Assembly (NCBI RefSeq): GCF_040412425.1
Contig: NC_089742.1
Location: 74,934,625 to 74,998,624, forward strand
Direction of reading: 5' to 3'
Source of the DNA: Macrobrachium rosenbergii
Lineage: Eukaryota > Arthropoda > Malacostraca > Decapoda > Palaemonidae
Length of the DNA stretch: 64,000 nt
Made by a program: the position numbers and the translations under genes. The notes beneath the pieces were generated by a model that worked only from the letters and a program-made list of their open reading frames with translations, did no database searches and was not told where the DNA came from. This document shows positions 35,888 through 47,640 of this stretch, piece after piece (within the stretch, counting starts at the first letter, position 1; the number at the start of each line of letters is the position of its first letter).

Positions 35888-37728
35888 ATGCCTAAAAGGT
35901 CCAAGAGTTCACTTCACGCTTCTAGAATGCGGAAAAGCCAAGTGGATAAGTCCAGGCGAGAGGTAGAAGAAAGAATTTAAGAAATTAGTGCCATAGAGGG
36001 GAATGGAGCGACGGGGAGATAGAGAGCTGTCGCCCAGCAAATGGCGCAGGCTACGATCTCTGCTGACCAGAGGCCAACCACATCCACCCCTAAACGTCTC
36101 TTTATTCGTTCGTCACTACTAAAGGCAAACATATTTTAGAAGAAAGCAGTAGCTCAGAGTCTGATATTATAGACGATCCTGAAAATAAAATGATCATAAT
36201 AAGTGAAGCAAGACTTGATGAATTACTTGAACCAAAAATCCCTAATTTGGCAAGGGATGGATTTGAGACACTAATAAAAAAGATATGTCCTAAATGCAGA
36301 GGGAAAATTATTTCAAAACCCTCAAAATGCCCAACGATTTCTACAGAAGGAACGAAGGCTCCAATTTACAAAACCAATGTGGCACTAATCTATCATTCTT
36401 TCTTGGAAGATTATGGATTTGCAGGATTGAAGAGATTACAAGGAACCCTTGGTATAAAACCAATGGGAAATAACAAGCATTCACGCCATCTTAGATATCT
36501 TTATGATAAAATGGAAGCATATTTTCAGATGAAACAAGAGCAGATCTTTGAAAATATAAGAACATACTACAGGAAATATATGGGAATTGTGCCTGATGAA
36601 AATGGAATACTCAATACTGACGTATCCTACGATGGGACATGGATGAAAAGAGGATCTGTGATAGACTTTGAAGTGATGAACAAAGTTTGTAAAGCATGTG
36701 CCGCTAAAACGACTGAACTAAAAGAAAAGAAAATAACAGAAGAAGATTTCAACGTGTGGAGAACCCTTCAGAATGAAGTTGTAATATAAACTATGAAGGT
36801 ATATCAGGAGGGATGGAAACAAAAGGAGCCATAAGGATGTCTTCAAGGTCACAAGATTTGGGATTTGCAATGCCACCTTTGCTGGAGACGGAGATTCCAG
36901 CGCTTATAATAGTGTTTTAGCGATGAACGGTGGAAATGGACCGTATGAAAATTTAAAAGTTGTGAAACTAGAATGCATCAACCATGTAAAGAAAAGAATG
37001 ACCAACAGAATGAAGAGACTAAGAGAAGATGAAAAAGAAGAGAGAGAAACAAGAACTGGAAAAAGAAGAAAATTTAGTGCTCTAAATGGAAAGAATAAAT
37101 TGTCGGATACAAATATTAGCATAATGACAACTTATTATGGCAGGGCAATCCACTGTAATATTGGTAAATCATGGATTGACATGAAGAAGGATATAATGGC
37201 ATCATTTCACCATATATTTAGTTCCAAAGAAAATCAACGTCATGGTCTTTGTCCAAAAGGGGAAGATTCTTGGTGCTACTTTCAGCGCAGCATAGCAATG
37301 GGTGAAGAAAGAGAGAAAATAGAGTTCAAGAGATCTTCAACAGTTATCAATTAAGATGCCAAGAGTGAAAGCAAAATAAAGGCTGTGTATGAAGCACTGT
37401 CTGAGAAAGATTTGCTTGAACGCTGAGTTCGAGGTCTTACACAAAACGCGAATGAAAGCTTTCATTCAAAAATTTGGAACACAGCACACAAGACTAAGTT
37501 TGCTGGAGCACAAAGAGTAAAGTTTGTAGCACAAACAACTGTGCTTGACCATAACTCTGGATACAGAAAAGCAACACTGTTCCAAGAATTTGGCATATCT
37601 TCTGCTCTTCAACGAAGCCTGGAACTTCAAGATAAAGAAAGAAAAAGATTGAGTGCCAGAAAGAAGAAATTCCCAGAAAGAAAGAAAATACACAAGAAAA
37701 CTCAAGAATATGAAGCAGGAGGATTTTA
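35888..37728 (+). pseudogene. Mutator-like transposase pseudogene (near full length)
   Basis: A DDE transposase of the Mutator-like type widespread in arthropods. The probable start, ATG at 35888 in a CACC context, gives MPKRSKSSLHASRMRKSQVD. The 36190-36786 frame carries CPKCRGK and NTDVSYDGTWMKRG, with the first catalytic D in the DVSYDGTW block. After a shift NYEGISGGMETKGAIRM follows, then AGDGDSSAYNSVLAMNGG (second D) and KLECINHVKKRM-NRMKRL near 36965. Next come YYGRAIHCNIG, FHHIFSSKENQRH and CPKGEDSWC near 37260, and NANESFHSKIW near 37450 with the catalytic E. It ends KTQEYEAGGF before TAA. One C codon reads TGA near 37424, and at least three frameshifts occur. Decay is mild. Confidence 0.82.
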
Positions 37729-38440
37729 AATAACCACATAACCAGGTGACAATGAGTAGTGTAGGCAACTATGATACCCTAGAGTAATACCTTGCAACAA
37801 GATCAGACAGGGGGGACCAGGAGCGTAAAATTTATAATAATGTGTCTTAGGCACATAAATAATCAATTAATATTCTTATTTATATAATCATTTACCATTA
37901 ATTAATACCCAAAAATAAAAATTAAAACCATAAAATTAAATGTAACACAGTCTTTTACTTTTTTTATGTAACTAAAATTTTGAAGGCCCGTTTCTCAAAA
38001 CATAAGTTTTTCACCTTTAAAATGCATCTCCTCCCTTAGTATTGGACCAATCTAAATGAAATTTTATATATAACATGGGGAAACATGGTAGATTAACCCT
38101 AAAACGCCGAGCCTCTATTTACTAAAGCGTCTGCTGTATGGCGGCGGCGTTCGGGAGTTAGCGCCGAAGCGGAAAAAAGTTTTTTAAAAAAATCACAGCA
38201 CACTTAGTTTACAAGATTAAGAGTTCATTTTTGGCTGCTTTTTTTGTCATTGCCTGAAGTTTAGTATGAAACCATCAGAAATGAAAAAAACATAATTATC
38301 ATATATAAATATTGAAATATATGACAGAGCAAAAAAAAATTTCATACATAATTGTATACAAATCGCGCTGTGAGCAAAACAGTAAAAGGTAATGAGTTAT
38401 TTTTTTTCATAGTATTGTACACTAAATTGCGATGATTTTG
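37729..38440. other. Non-coding, probable transposon end
   Basis: A/T-rich tail after the Mutator-like gene, then a GC-richer patch near 38100-38170 (AACGCCGAGCC, GGCGGCGGCGTTCGGG). The patch introduces the tandem array that follows. No gene seen. Confidence 0.4.
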
Positions 38441-40020
38441 GTATATAACATATTGTAAAACGATCAAAGCAACACAGAGAAAATATTATCACAAAATGAT
38501 GCATGAATTAGTAACGAGCGGACGTAAATAAAAGTTTTTTCAAAAATTCACCATAAATCAAAATATTGTGCTAGAGACTTCCCGTTAGTTGCAAAATGAA
38601 GGTAATTGATTGAATATTACTAGACTTAAGTGTTTTAGCTTACAATTGCAGTTTTCAACCATCTCGGTTGAGTTAACTTTGACCAAAGGGCGAATTTTTT
38701 CTATTTATCGTGATTTATATGAAAATATTTCAAAACTGATAAAAGCTACAACCATGAGTTATTTTTTGTTGTATTCTACATGAAATTGCACACATTTTCA
38801 TGTATAACACTTTATGTAACACCTGATAGAAAACGGTGCGAAAATTACGACAAGGTGACTAAAGAAATTCTGAGATTTTCAGCAGAGTTACCGTGCACGA
38901 AGATAAGGAACTAAAGAAATTCTGAGATTTTCAGCAGAGTTACCGTGCGCAGAGGTAGGGAAAAAGTTTTTTTTTTTAAATTTACCATAAATCGAAATAT
39001 TGTATTAGAGACTTCCCGTTTGTTGCAAAATGAAGGTAAATGATTGAATGTTACTAGAATGTAAGAGTTTTAGCTTACAATTGCGTTTTTCGACCATCTT
39101 GGTCGAGTCAAAGTTGACCGAAAGTTGAAATTTTGGCACATCGTGATTTATATGAAAATATTTCAAAACTGATAAAAGCTACAGCCATGAGTTATTTTTT
39201 GTTGTAGTCTACATGAAATTGCACAAATTTTCATATATAAAACTTTACGTAACGGCTAATATAAAACGGTGCAAACATTACGACAAAGTGATGAAAGAAT
39301 TTCTGAGATTTTCGGCCGAGTTTCTGCGCGCGGACGTAAGGAAAATTGTTTTTTTTCAAAAACTCACCATAAATCGAAATATTGTGCTAGAGACTTCCAA
39401 TTTGTTTCAAAATGAAGGTAAATGATTGAATGTTACTAGAATGTAAGAGTTTTAGCTTACAACTGCATTTTTTTACCATTTCGGTCGAGTCAAAGTTGAC
39501 CGAAGGTTGAAATTTTGGCACATCGTGATTTATATGAAAATATTTCAAAACTGATAAAAGCTACAACCATGGGTTGTTTTTTTTTTTGTTGTATTTTACA
39601 TGAAATTGCGCACATTTTCATATATAAAACTTTATGTAACGGCTAATATAAAATGGTGCAAAAATTACGACAAAGTGATGAAAGAATTTCTGAGGTTTTC
39701 GGCAGAGTTACAGCGCGGACGTAAGGAAAAAGTTTTTTTTTTTAAATTCACCATAAATCGAAATATTGTGCTAGAGACTTCTAATTTGTTGCAAAATGAA
39801 GGAAAATGATTGAATATTACTAGAATGTAAGAGTTTTAGCTTACAATTGCATTTTTTTACCATTTCGGTCGAGTCAAAGTTGACCGAAGGTTGAAATTTT
39901 GGAACTTATCGTGATTTATATGAAAATACTTCAAAACTGATAAAAGCTACAACCATGCGTTGTTTTTTGTTGTATTCTACATGAAACTGCGCACATTTTC
40001 ATATATACAACTTTATGTAA
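38440..40020. repeat. Tandem array, ~383-bp unit, four copies
   Basis: The landmark CCATAAATC(A/G)AAATATTGT occurs at 38551, 38985, 39367 and 39751, giving periods of 434, 382 and 384 bp. The longer first period is due to an internal ~48-bp duplication (AAAGAAATTCTGAGATTTTC twice, near 38870 and 38915). Other conserved blocks are AGTTTTAGCTTACAATTGC, CGGTCGAGTCAAAGTTGACC and ATGAAAATATTTCAAAACTG. Short frames beginning MKLHKFSYIKLYVTANIK recur but have no other support as genes. Confidence 0.92.
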
Positions 40021-40023
40021 CGG

Positions 40024-41400
40024 GAGCTTTCTGATTGTATATGAATCACGGTGATGTGATAAATAGTCATAATATGGCTACGTCGACAAAACGCACTACA
40101 TGGTCAACATGGCAGAGGTGGGTGGATATCGTCTCCACACGCAAAAACACCTGAGTTCGACGGGTGAGTTGATGGGAGATGTTATTCACTTATACCTCTC
40201 TTGTGGCGATTTCGTTAGTCGTCACTGTAGTCCTGATTCCTCGTCCGTCGCTGGTTGACCCCACGGGACAGTGGACTTATTATCAACTAAAAATTCCCTT
40301 CGGTAACATATATGAAAATATATTATTTCCAAGGTAGAGTGAATTGGATATTAAAGGACGTTTGTAGCTTTCTGATTGTATATGAATCATGGTGATGTGA
40401 TAAATAGTCATAATATGGCTACGTGCGACAAACGCACTACACGGTCAACATGGCAGAGGTGGGTGGATATCGTCTCCAAACGCCAAAATACCTGAGTTCG
40501 ACGGGTGAGTTGATGGGAGATGTTATTCACTTATACTCTCTTGTGGCGATTTCGTTAGTGCGTCACTGTAGTCCTGATTCCTCGTCCGTCGCTGGTTCGA
40601 CCCACGGGGACGGTGGACTTATTATCAACTAAAAAATTCCCTTCGTAACATATATGAAAATATATTATTTCCGAGGTAGAGTGAATTGGATATTAAAGGA
40701 CGTTTGTAGCTTTCTGATTGTATATGAATCACGGTGATGTGATAAATAGTCATAATATGGCTACGTCGCGACAAACTCACTACACGGTCAACATGGCAGA
40801 GGTGGGTGGATATCGTCTCCAAACAAAAAAACACCTGAGTTCGACGGGTGAGTTGATGGGAGATGTTATTCACTTGTACCTCTGTTGTGGCCGATTTCGT
40901 TAGTGCGTCACTGTAGTCCTGATTCCTCGTCCGTCGCTGGTTCGATTTTTCACGGACGGTGGACTTATTATCAACTAAAAATTCCTTGGTAACACATATG
41001 AAAATATATTATTTCCGGTAGAGTGAATTGGATATTAAAGGGCGTTTGTAGCTTTCTGATTGTATATGAATCACGGTGATGTGATAAATAGTCATAATAT
41101 GGCTCGTCGACAAACGCACTACACGGTCAACATGGCAGAGGTGGGTGGATATTGTCTCCAAACGCAAAACACCTGAGTTCGACGGGTGAGTTGATGGGAG
41201 ATGTTATTCACTTATACCTCTCTTGTGGCCGATTTCGTTAGTCGTCACTGTAGTCCTGATTCCTCGTCCGTCGCTGGTTCGACCCCACGGGACGGTGGAC
41301 TTATTATCAACTAAAAAATTCCCCTTCGTAACATATATATGAAAATATATTATTTTCGAGGTAGAGTGAATTAGATATTAAAGGACGTTTGTAGCTTTCT
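40024..41400 (+). repeat. Tandem array of tRNA-like SINE units, 342 bp, four copies
   Basis: The landmark GTAGCTTTCTGATTGTATAT occurs at about 40022, 40364, 40706, 41048 and, truncated, 41391, with periods of 342-343 bp. Each unit contains GTGGGTGGATAT(C/T)GTCTCCA, CACCTGAGTTCGACGGGTGA, a tRNA-like block ending in CGTCGCTGGTTCGACCCCAC (B-box-like at 40593 and 41275, decayed at 40251 and 40939) and TTATTATCAACTAAAA. The block resembles the pol III promoter part of a tRNA-derived SINE. The array abuts the 383-bp array without a gap and ends at a (TA)n/(CA)n tract. Confidence 0.88.
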
Positions 41401-41404
41401 GATG

Positions 41405-41829
<425 letters not shown>

Positions 41830-43450
41830 GGGGAGAGCGGTGATGATTCGGACAGTGGATGGTCCAGACAGTACATATCCTGGAAAATGTAAGGGGCCCT
41901 CAGCTCTGAGAAATCACGTGAAATTGCGAGAGTTTGTTCGCCATTGACACATGGACTTTGGTTGCGAACGGTCATTTACTTTAGGATTGAGGGTAATTTT
42001 TGTGGTTTTTCTCATTTCCTAAGTAATTTTTTGCATCTGAATCATAAGCTTTGGTGTAGTGAATATGATAAGGGAGCTGATTATGAGTTTTGGGTGTGAA
42101 TTTGTACTATGTGACGAAGATGTTGTAGCTATTACCCGCCTGTAATCTGCAAGGATTTGAATTTGAGGGTGTCATCAAATGGTTATGATATGTGGGGGAT
42201 GATTCGGACATTCTAGGGTTGGGATGATTTGGATGTGTCCGAATCATCCCTCCTAGCAAACCTTTACTAATTATGAATTCCAACAAAGAAACATTAGATT
42301 TTCACTAACACTAAGTTATATTTTGTATATATGCATTCATTGGCCCCTCATTACCTTTACCTTATAAAGCACTTCATAAACCCATCAAAGAACCCCCTAA
42401 TTACAAATTAAAATGTGAATTTCAAGTCTGGATTCCATTCCATTGGCATTCACCCATATTACACAGATTCTTTCAAGAAAGTCACTTTGCCAGGGCTTTT
42501 GTGACTGATAGGCCAAAGCCAACTGCACCACCTAAAAGCACAACAACCTGACATGAGTACTTCAAGAACATTAAAAAGCAAGAAAAATACAAAAAAGTTA
42601 GATACAGAGGCCCAGACCAGTGATGAAGACCTTCATCATCTTGAAGATCTCTTGACAGCCGATCTTAACAATAATTCTTCTGACATCTCAGAGGAGGAGA
42701 TAGAAGACACAGAAGTGGGTTTTATTGATAAAGTCCCGGAGGAGGGAGATTTTGTTCTTGTTGGGATAGATCCAGTAAAAGGTAGCAAAGTTTATGTAGG
42801 CAAATTAATCAGCAACTTAGACGAGGGTGATGAATTTCAGGTTTTTTATTTAAGAAAATCACAGAAATTTTCTGCTAATAGTTTTAAATTTCCAGAAATT
42901 GAGGATGAAGCAACTATTGGTAAAGAGGCAGTAACTGGAGTGCTTCCAAACCCAGTTCAGCAGAGTATAAAAAAAAAAGCAGGGGTATTTCAAATTTTGC
43001 TTTTCTTTTGCAGGATACAATATTCGTTAGGTCAAATTTAATATTTAGGCACAACAAATTTCAAGTATTTGAGTTACGATTTATGTTTGGTTTTTACTCA
43101 TGGGGAGAATAATTTCAAGGAAATTTTGGTCATTTAAGAATTTGGTGGAAAGGATATTTCAAGTTTAGTTTTTGTTTTGAAGGTTACAATAGTCTTTAAG
43201 ACTACTATAACATTTATTCTCGGCAAACATCGTAGATTTTCTGGCTGCCATTCACTAAGGGAGAGAATAATCTTTTAAGTTGATTATGATTATTTCAATA
43301 AAACACTTCATATGGTATTTCTGTTTCATTTATCATCTGACTTGAAGGTAAATGTCAATTATAATAATTGTCCGAATCATCCCATGCTCTTGTCCGAATC
43401 ATCACCATGGGTAGGGATGATTCGGACATTTCAAGTATAGTAAAGTATAC
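41830..43450 (+). mobile_element. Probable DNA-transposon relic with GATGATTCGGAC repeats
   Basis: The 12-mer GATGATTCGGAC occurs forward near 41850, 42197 and 43426, and inverted near 42236, 43372 and 43392 (one of the inverted copies shortened). The copies at both edges are as expected if they belong to terminal regions. A hairpin-capable inverted pair lies at 42191-42250. The interior encodes the 162-aa frame described separately. No clean target duplication was identified because the left edge runs into the microsatellite. Confidence 0.55.
42553..43041 (+). pseudogene. C-terminal remnant of a transposon-type protein
   Basis: A 162-codon frame. It starts MSTSRTLKSKKNTKKLDTEA, has an acidic stretch (SDISEEEIEDTE), then EGDFVLVGIDPVKGSKVYVG and DEFQVFYLRKSQKFSANSFK, and ends near KKKAGVFQILLFF. 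The pattern GDFVLV...YVGK...F-V-YLRK...F-FPE-ED resembles the C-terminal region found in some jerky/Tigger-like transposase fusions and other transposon proteins. An upstream piece, RPKPTAPPKS, ends at TGA just before the ATG. So this is probably the tail of a longer, broken protein, not a new gene. Family identity is tentative. Confidence 0.45.
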
Positions 43451-43556
43451 GACTTGCTACATTTACTGGTAAATGTAGGATGATGAGGCTACACACTGGC
43501 ATACCAAGGATATCACTGCTCCTTAAACTCTGACTTCTAGAGAAATTAAAAAAAAT

Positions 43557-43630
43557 GTCCGAATGTATGTATGTATGTGTATGTATGTATGTATGTATGT
43601 ATGTATGTATGTATGTATATATATATGTAA
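43557..43630. repeat. (GTAT)n microsatellite
   Basis: About 15 GTAT units with one GTGTAT interruption. Confidence 0.95.
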
Positions 43631-44640
43631 CACCCTTTGGAAACAGATAAAATATTCCGTGTAGGAATATCATGTAACATGCCGATTGGTCTGTCTCCAG
43701 AAGGCGATGGGGGGGTTCGGCCCTTACTCCACTCCCTGACACTCACTCCGCCCTTAGGTCCCACACCCCTTCTCTTTCAACAGCGAATCTTTTGCTGTTC
43801 CATTTCATGCATTCTTCCCCTCTCACTCTCTCTCTCTCTCTCTCTTGCATTCCACATTAAAGAAATGAAATGGTTCGTATAAGGAAAACGCAATCTTTCC
43901 TACAAAAATAGATTTATTATTTAAAGCAACCCAACAAGTAATGAATAAACAAAGCAAAGATTAAAATGCATCATAAATGAAATTGTCAAGCAAAAAAAAT
44001 AATCCAAACCTAACTCAAAAGTCTAATCATGGCTAATGGACTGTAAAGTCAAAATCTTCTCACATACTCCAACTTAAGTATTATTAAGTCAAGTCTCAAA
44101 AAGTCAATCCACACAGATATTATACTTTGCAAGGTATGCATTGTATGTCTCTATAATCACACCATCATGACTACATCATATCACTGCCCACAAAGTCATC
44201 ACCACAACCACCACAACCATGACATCTGTCGAAAAAAATTAAGTACAAATAATAACAATTTCCCAAAAAATATGCAAGTATAAACATTAAAAAAAATGCA
44301 TGGTTAAACAGAACACAATAAAATAAAATATTGAAATGGCAAAAAAAGTATATTGAACTTTGCACACAAGTTCAAAAATGTCTTGAAATATGGTAAAAAA
44401 CCATAAGTCCACAATTCACATAGAAAAAATCTAAGCGAATGCACACACAACAGCAACGTCTTGACGATACTGCTTCAGCTACGGTAATGAAATACCGGAC
44501 TAATTTTTGGGCAGAATTAGACACAAAATCGAGATTCTGTAACATACGAACTCATATACCCACATAGCAACCCAGTCATATGATGGAGCCAATATTGTGT
44601 GCTCATCAGGTTAATTGCAGATGTAACAAAGTATTTGCTG
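43631..44640. other. No gene seen
   Basis: Holds a GC-rich patch (43680-43780), a short (CT)n run near 43826-43848 and then A-rich sequence. It begins TGTAACACCC and a TGTAACA recurs at 44538, but these ends are direct rather than inverted and have no flanking duplication. An LTR is therefore not supported. Confidence 0.4.
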
Positions 44641-44748
44641 AATGAACGATTTTGCAACTGGACGGCTTCGCGACAGTACCATCTCATAACCAAGATTCCT
44701 TCATCACATCTCTACTCCTGACAATGTTAAAGGCCATTTTTTTTCTGA

Positions 44749-44945
<197 letters not shown>

Positions 44946-45065
44946 ACATGTATAACTGAATCACAAAAATTTTATATTTCTTCAGTCTGCTAAGTAAAGA
45001 ACTAGTGTTGAAAGGCCTCTCAAGAGCACTCCAGTGTTTCCGTTTCCTTCGTGGATTTTATCTTT

Positions 45066-45233
<168 letters not shown>

Positions 45234-45240
45234 GTTCTTC

Positions 45241-45510
45241 TTTGGAGGGGTGGTAGAGCTTTCGACTGGCACGCTGTTGGCCCAGCGTTCGACTCTCCGA
45301 GCCTCCAATGAAGAATTAGAGGAATTTATTTCTGGTGATAGAAATTCATTTCTTGTCATAACGTGGTTTGGATTCCACAATAAGCTGTAGGTCCTGTTGC
45401 TAGGTAACCAGTTGGTTCTTAGCCACGTAAAAATAAGTCTAATCCTTCGGGCCAGCCCTAGGAAAGCTGTTAACCAGCTCAGTGGTTTGGTTAAACTAAG
45501 ATATACTTTT
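45241..45510 (+). mobile_element. tRNA-derived SINE
   Basis: The 5' part is tRNA-like: TGGTAGAGCTTTCGACTGGC at 45251-45270 holds an A-box-like TGGTAGAGC, and GTTCGACTC at 45287-45295 is a good B box. The body then reads GGAATTTATTTCTGGTGATA, a TTGCTAGGTAACCA(G)TTGGTT block and AAAATAAGTCTAATCCTTCG. It ends TGGTTAAACTAAGATATACT. Part of the same body recurs at 47540-47625, showing it is dispersed. Confidence 0.85.
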
Positions 45511-45627
45511 AACTTATATACATACAGGTTGCTTTAAACCTGATGAACAGCATCAAGTTAGGGGAGGACATTTCAGGACCATGTGTCCCATTTACAAAGC
45601 TATAAATATATAAGACAACAGAATTAA

Positions 45628-45840
<213 letters not shown>

Positions 45841-46460
45841 AAACCCCAATATTCATGAGGATGTGTACCATAACCCCCACAAACAGCTAAAGTCCGTGAA
45901 TACTTAAAACCCCTCTAGAAACACTTAGAACTGCCTATTTTGATAGTTTTAAAAAAAAAAACCTCTAAAAATGCTTATACCTGAGAATTTTAAGAGTTTC
46001 ATCACAAAAAGTGCATTCAGTCATGAAAATATGAAAATTCAGTAATCAGTGAATATTTCTCATTGAAAAATACTGCGAATGGGCGAATTTTCCTCGAATA
46101 ATCAGTAGATACGTTCCACAGAGAAATCCGCAAATACATGAGGCCTGCAAATAATGAGACCGCGAATACAGGGGTTTATTGATATATATTTATATATACA
46201 GGTACTGCCCTACTTACGATGGGGTTAGGTTCCAGAAAACCCATCGTTTGTTGAAAAATTCGTATCTCGAATATGGCCTAGCCTACACTAGTAATCAGTA
46301 CCATCTATACGTATATGGTAGCCTAGCCTACACTACACAGTATACTCTACACAGGGTGTTTCAAAATTAGAGGCCCCCTCTGCAGCATAAACTAAAATTG
46401 ATATGGACAAAAACAAAAGTAATTCAGAACAGGTATTTATTTAAGTTTCTCTCTGAGTAT

Positions 46461-47460
46461 TTAATATTTTGTGTGGCCCCCATCTGACTGTACCACAGCC
46501 TGCATTCTTGAGGGGTATGATTTCAGCAAATTGCAAAAAAGCCGAGACTCAAACTCCATTTCCCTGAGCACTTTGGTCACCTCTGTTCGCAGGTCGTCAA
46601 GGCTTGGTATACCATCATAGTTCACTGTGCGCGCTTCAACACGATCCTTCAAGATACTACCAATGTTTTCACACACATTAAGGTCAGGGCATCTACCTGG
46701 AAATTCACTTGACGAGAAATCAATACCACTGTTTTGAAGCAGCTCCTGTGTCTGAAGAGCTTTGAAACATGGTGCCTTATCATGCAAAAATGTTACTTCT
46801 TCAACAGATAACACACTTTCAGGATCTTTGAGGAAAGGAAATACTCCACAGTAAGCACAGTTTCTCTGAAGTACTCGCCATTCCATGACTGTCCTTTTTC
46901 TTTGATGATCCACATTAACTGTTAGCTGTGAAACAAAGAAAAATTCCCAGACATTCAGGAAATTTTACAACTTGGCGATAGCTCACGTCATCGCTGATAT
47001 CATCCAACTTTGCAGCCCAAATGATGTCATTTTTATGATTTGGCTTCCTGACTGTGCAAATGAAGAATTCACCTCATGCGGCAACATGGAGAAAGTCAGC
47101 TTCATCCCAATCTTTAAGAAATGAACCACAAAACCATGCACGGTCTTCTCTCTCTTGCTGAGTGGTGTTGGGCTTGCTGATAACATGAAATGGCTTGATA
47201 CCAGATTTTTCAACTCATGATATACAGCACTATAGCTTCTCTTCTTTCCCCTTTTTGTTTCTAGTTCAAGCGCCAATTTACGTAAAGACTTTCTTGGTCT
47301 ACCCACTGCCTCAGTTATGATGTCTTTTGACTCCTGAGAAAGGACTTCAGGCCTTCCAAGATTCTCACTCTTTTCGTGATGACAGTCATATGGATTTTTG
47401 TTCCAGTTTCTTTTAACAAAGGATTCATCTCTTTTAATGTATTTAGCTATCCAGGAACGT
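46461..47460 (-). pseudogene. Tc1/mariner transposase pseudogene
   Basis: The frame enters near 47460 with RSWIAKYIKRDESFVKRNW, a helix-turn-helix motif. It continues through GRPEVLSQESKDII and GRPRKSLRKLALEL (second helix-turn-helix with GRPR hook) to about 46983. After a break near 46915-46980 it resumes in 46913-46461 with FLHDKAPCFKALQTQELLQN (second catalytic D in HDKAP, usually DNAP). PDLNVCENIGSILKDRVEAR (usual PDLNPIENLW) and a C-terminal tail follow. The first catalytic D region lies in the broken stretch. The N-terminus is cut by a SINE piece. Confidence 0.85.
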
Positions 47461-47640
47461 GAAATGAAGGATGCGCTAGCATCCCCTGGCCTCGAGTCTG
47501 AAGGTTATAGCCCGTTGATTCAGTCAATCCATCTGATTTCCTCCGAATTTATTTCTGGTGATAGAAATTCAGCCATAATGTGGTTAGCCATGGCTAGGTC
47601 TCGTTGCTAAGTAACCTTGGTCTGAAAATACAAGAAATGT
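47461..47640 (+). mobile_element. SINE fragment inserted in the mariner transposase
   Basis: CGAATTTATTTCTGGTGATA and GAAATTCA---ATAATGTGGTT at 47540-47590 match the body of the SINE at 45320-45370, followed by a GTTGCTAAGTAACC block. The upstream part (47461-47530, CATCCCCTGGCCTCGAGTCT) may be a variant tRNA-like head. It interrupts the reading frame just before the first helix-turn-helix. Confidence 0.7.

Noticed and set aside
39213..39809. Repeated ~70-aa frames beginning MKLHKFSYIKLY
   Set aside because: They follow the 383-bp tandem repeat, differ by frameshifts between copies and show no domain.
40423..40903. Repeated frames containing MAEVGGYRLQT
   Set aside because: They are by-products of the 342-bp tRNA-like repeat unit.
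43631..44545. Possible solo LTR starting TGTAACACCC and ending TGTAACA
   Set aside because: The ends are direct rather than inverted, and no target-site duplication was found.
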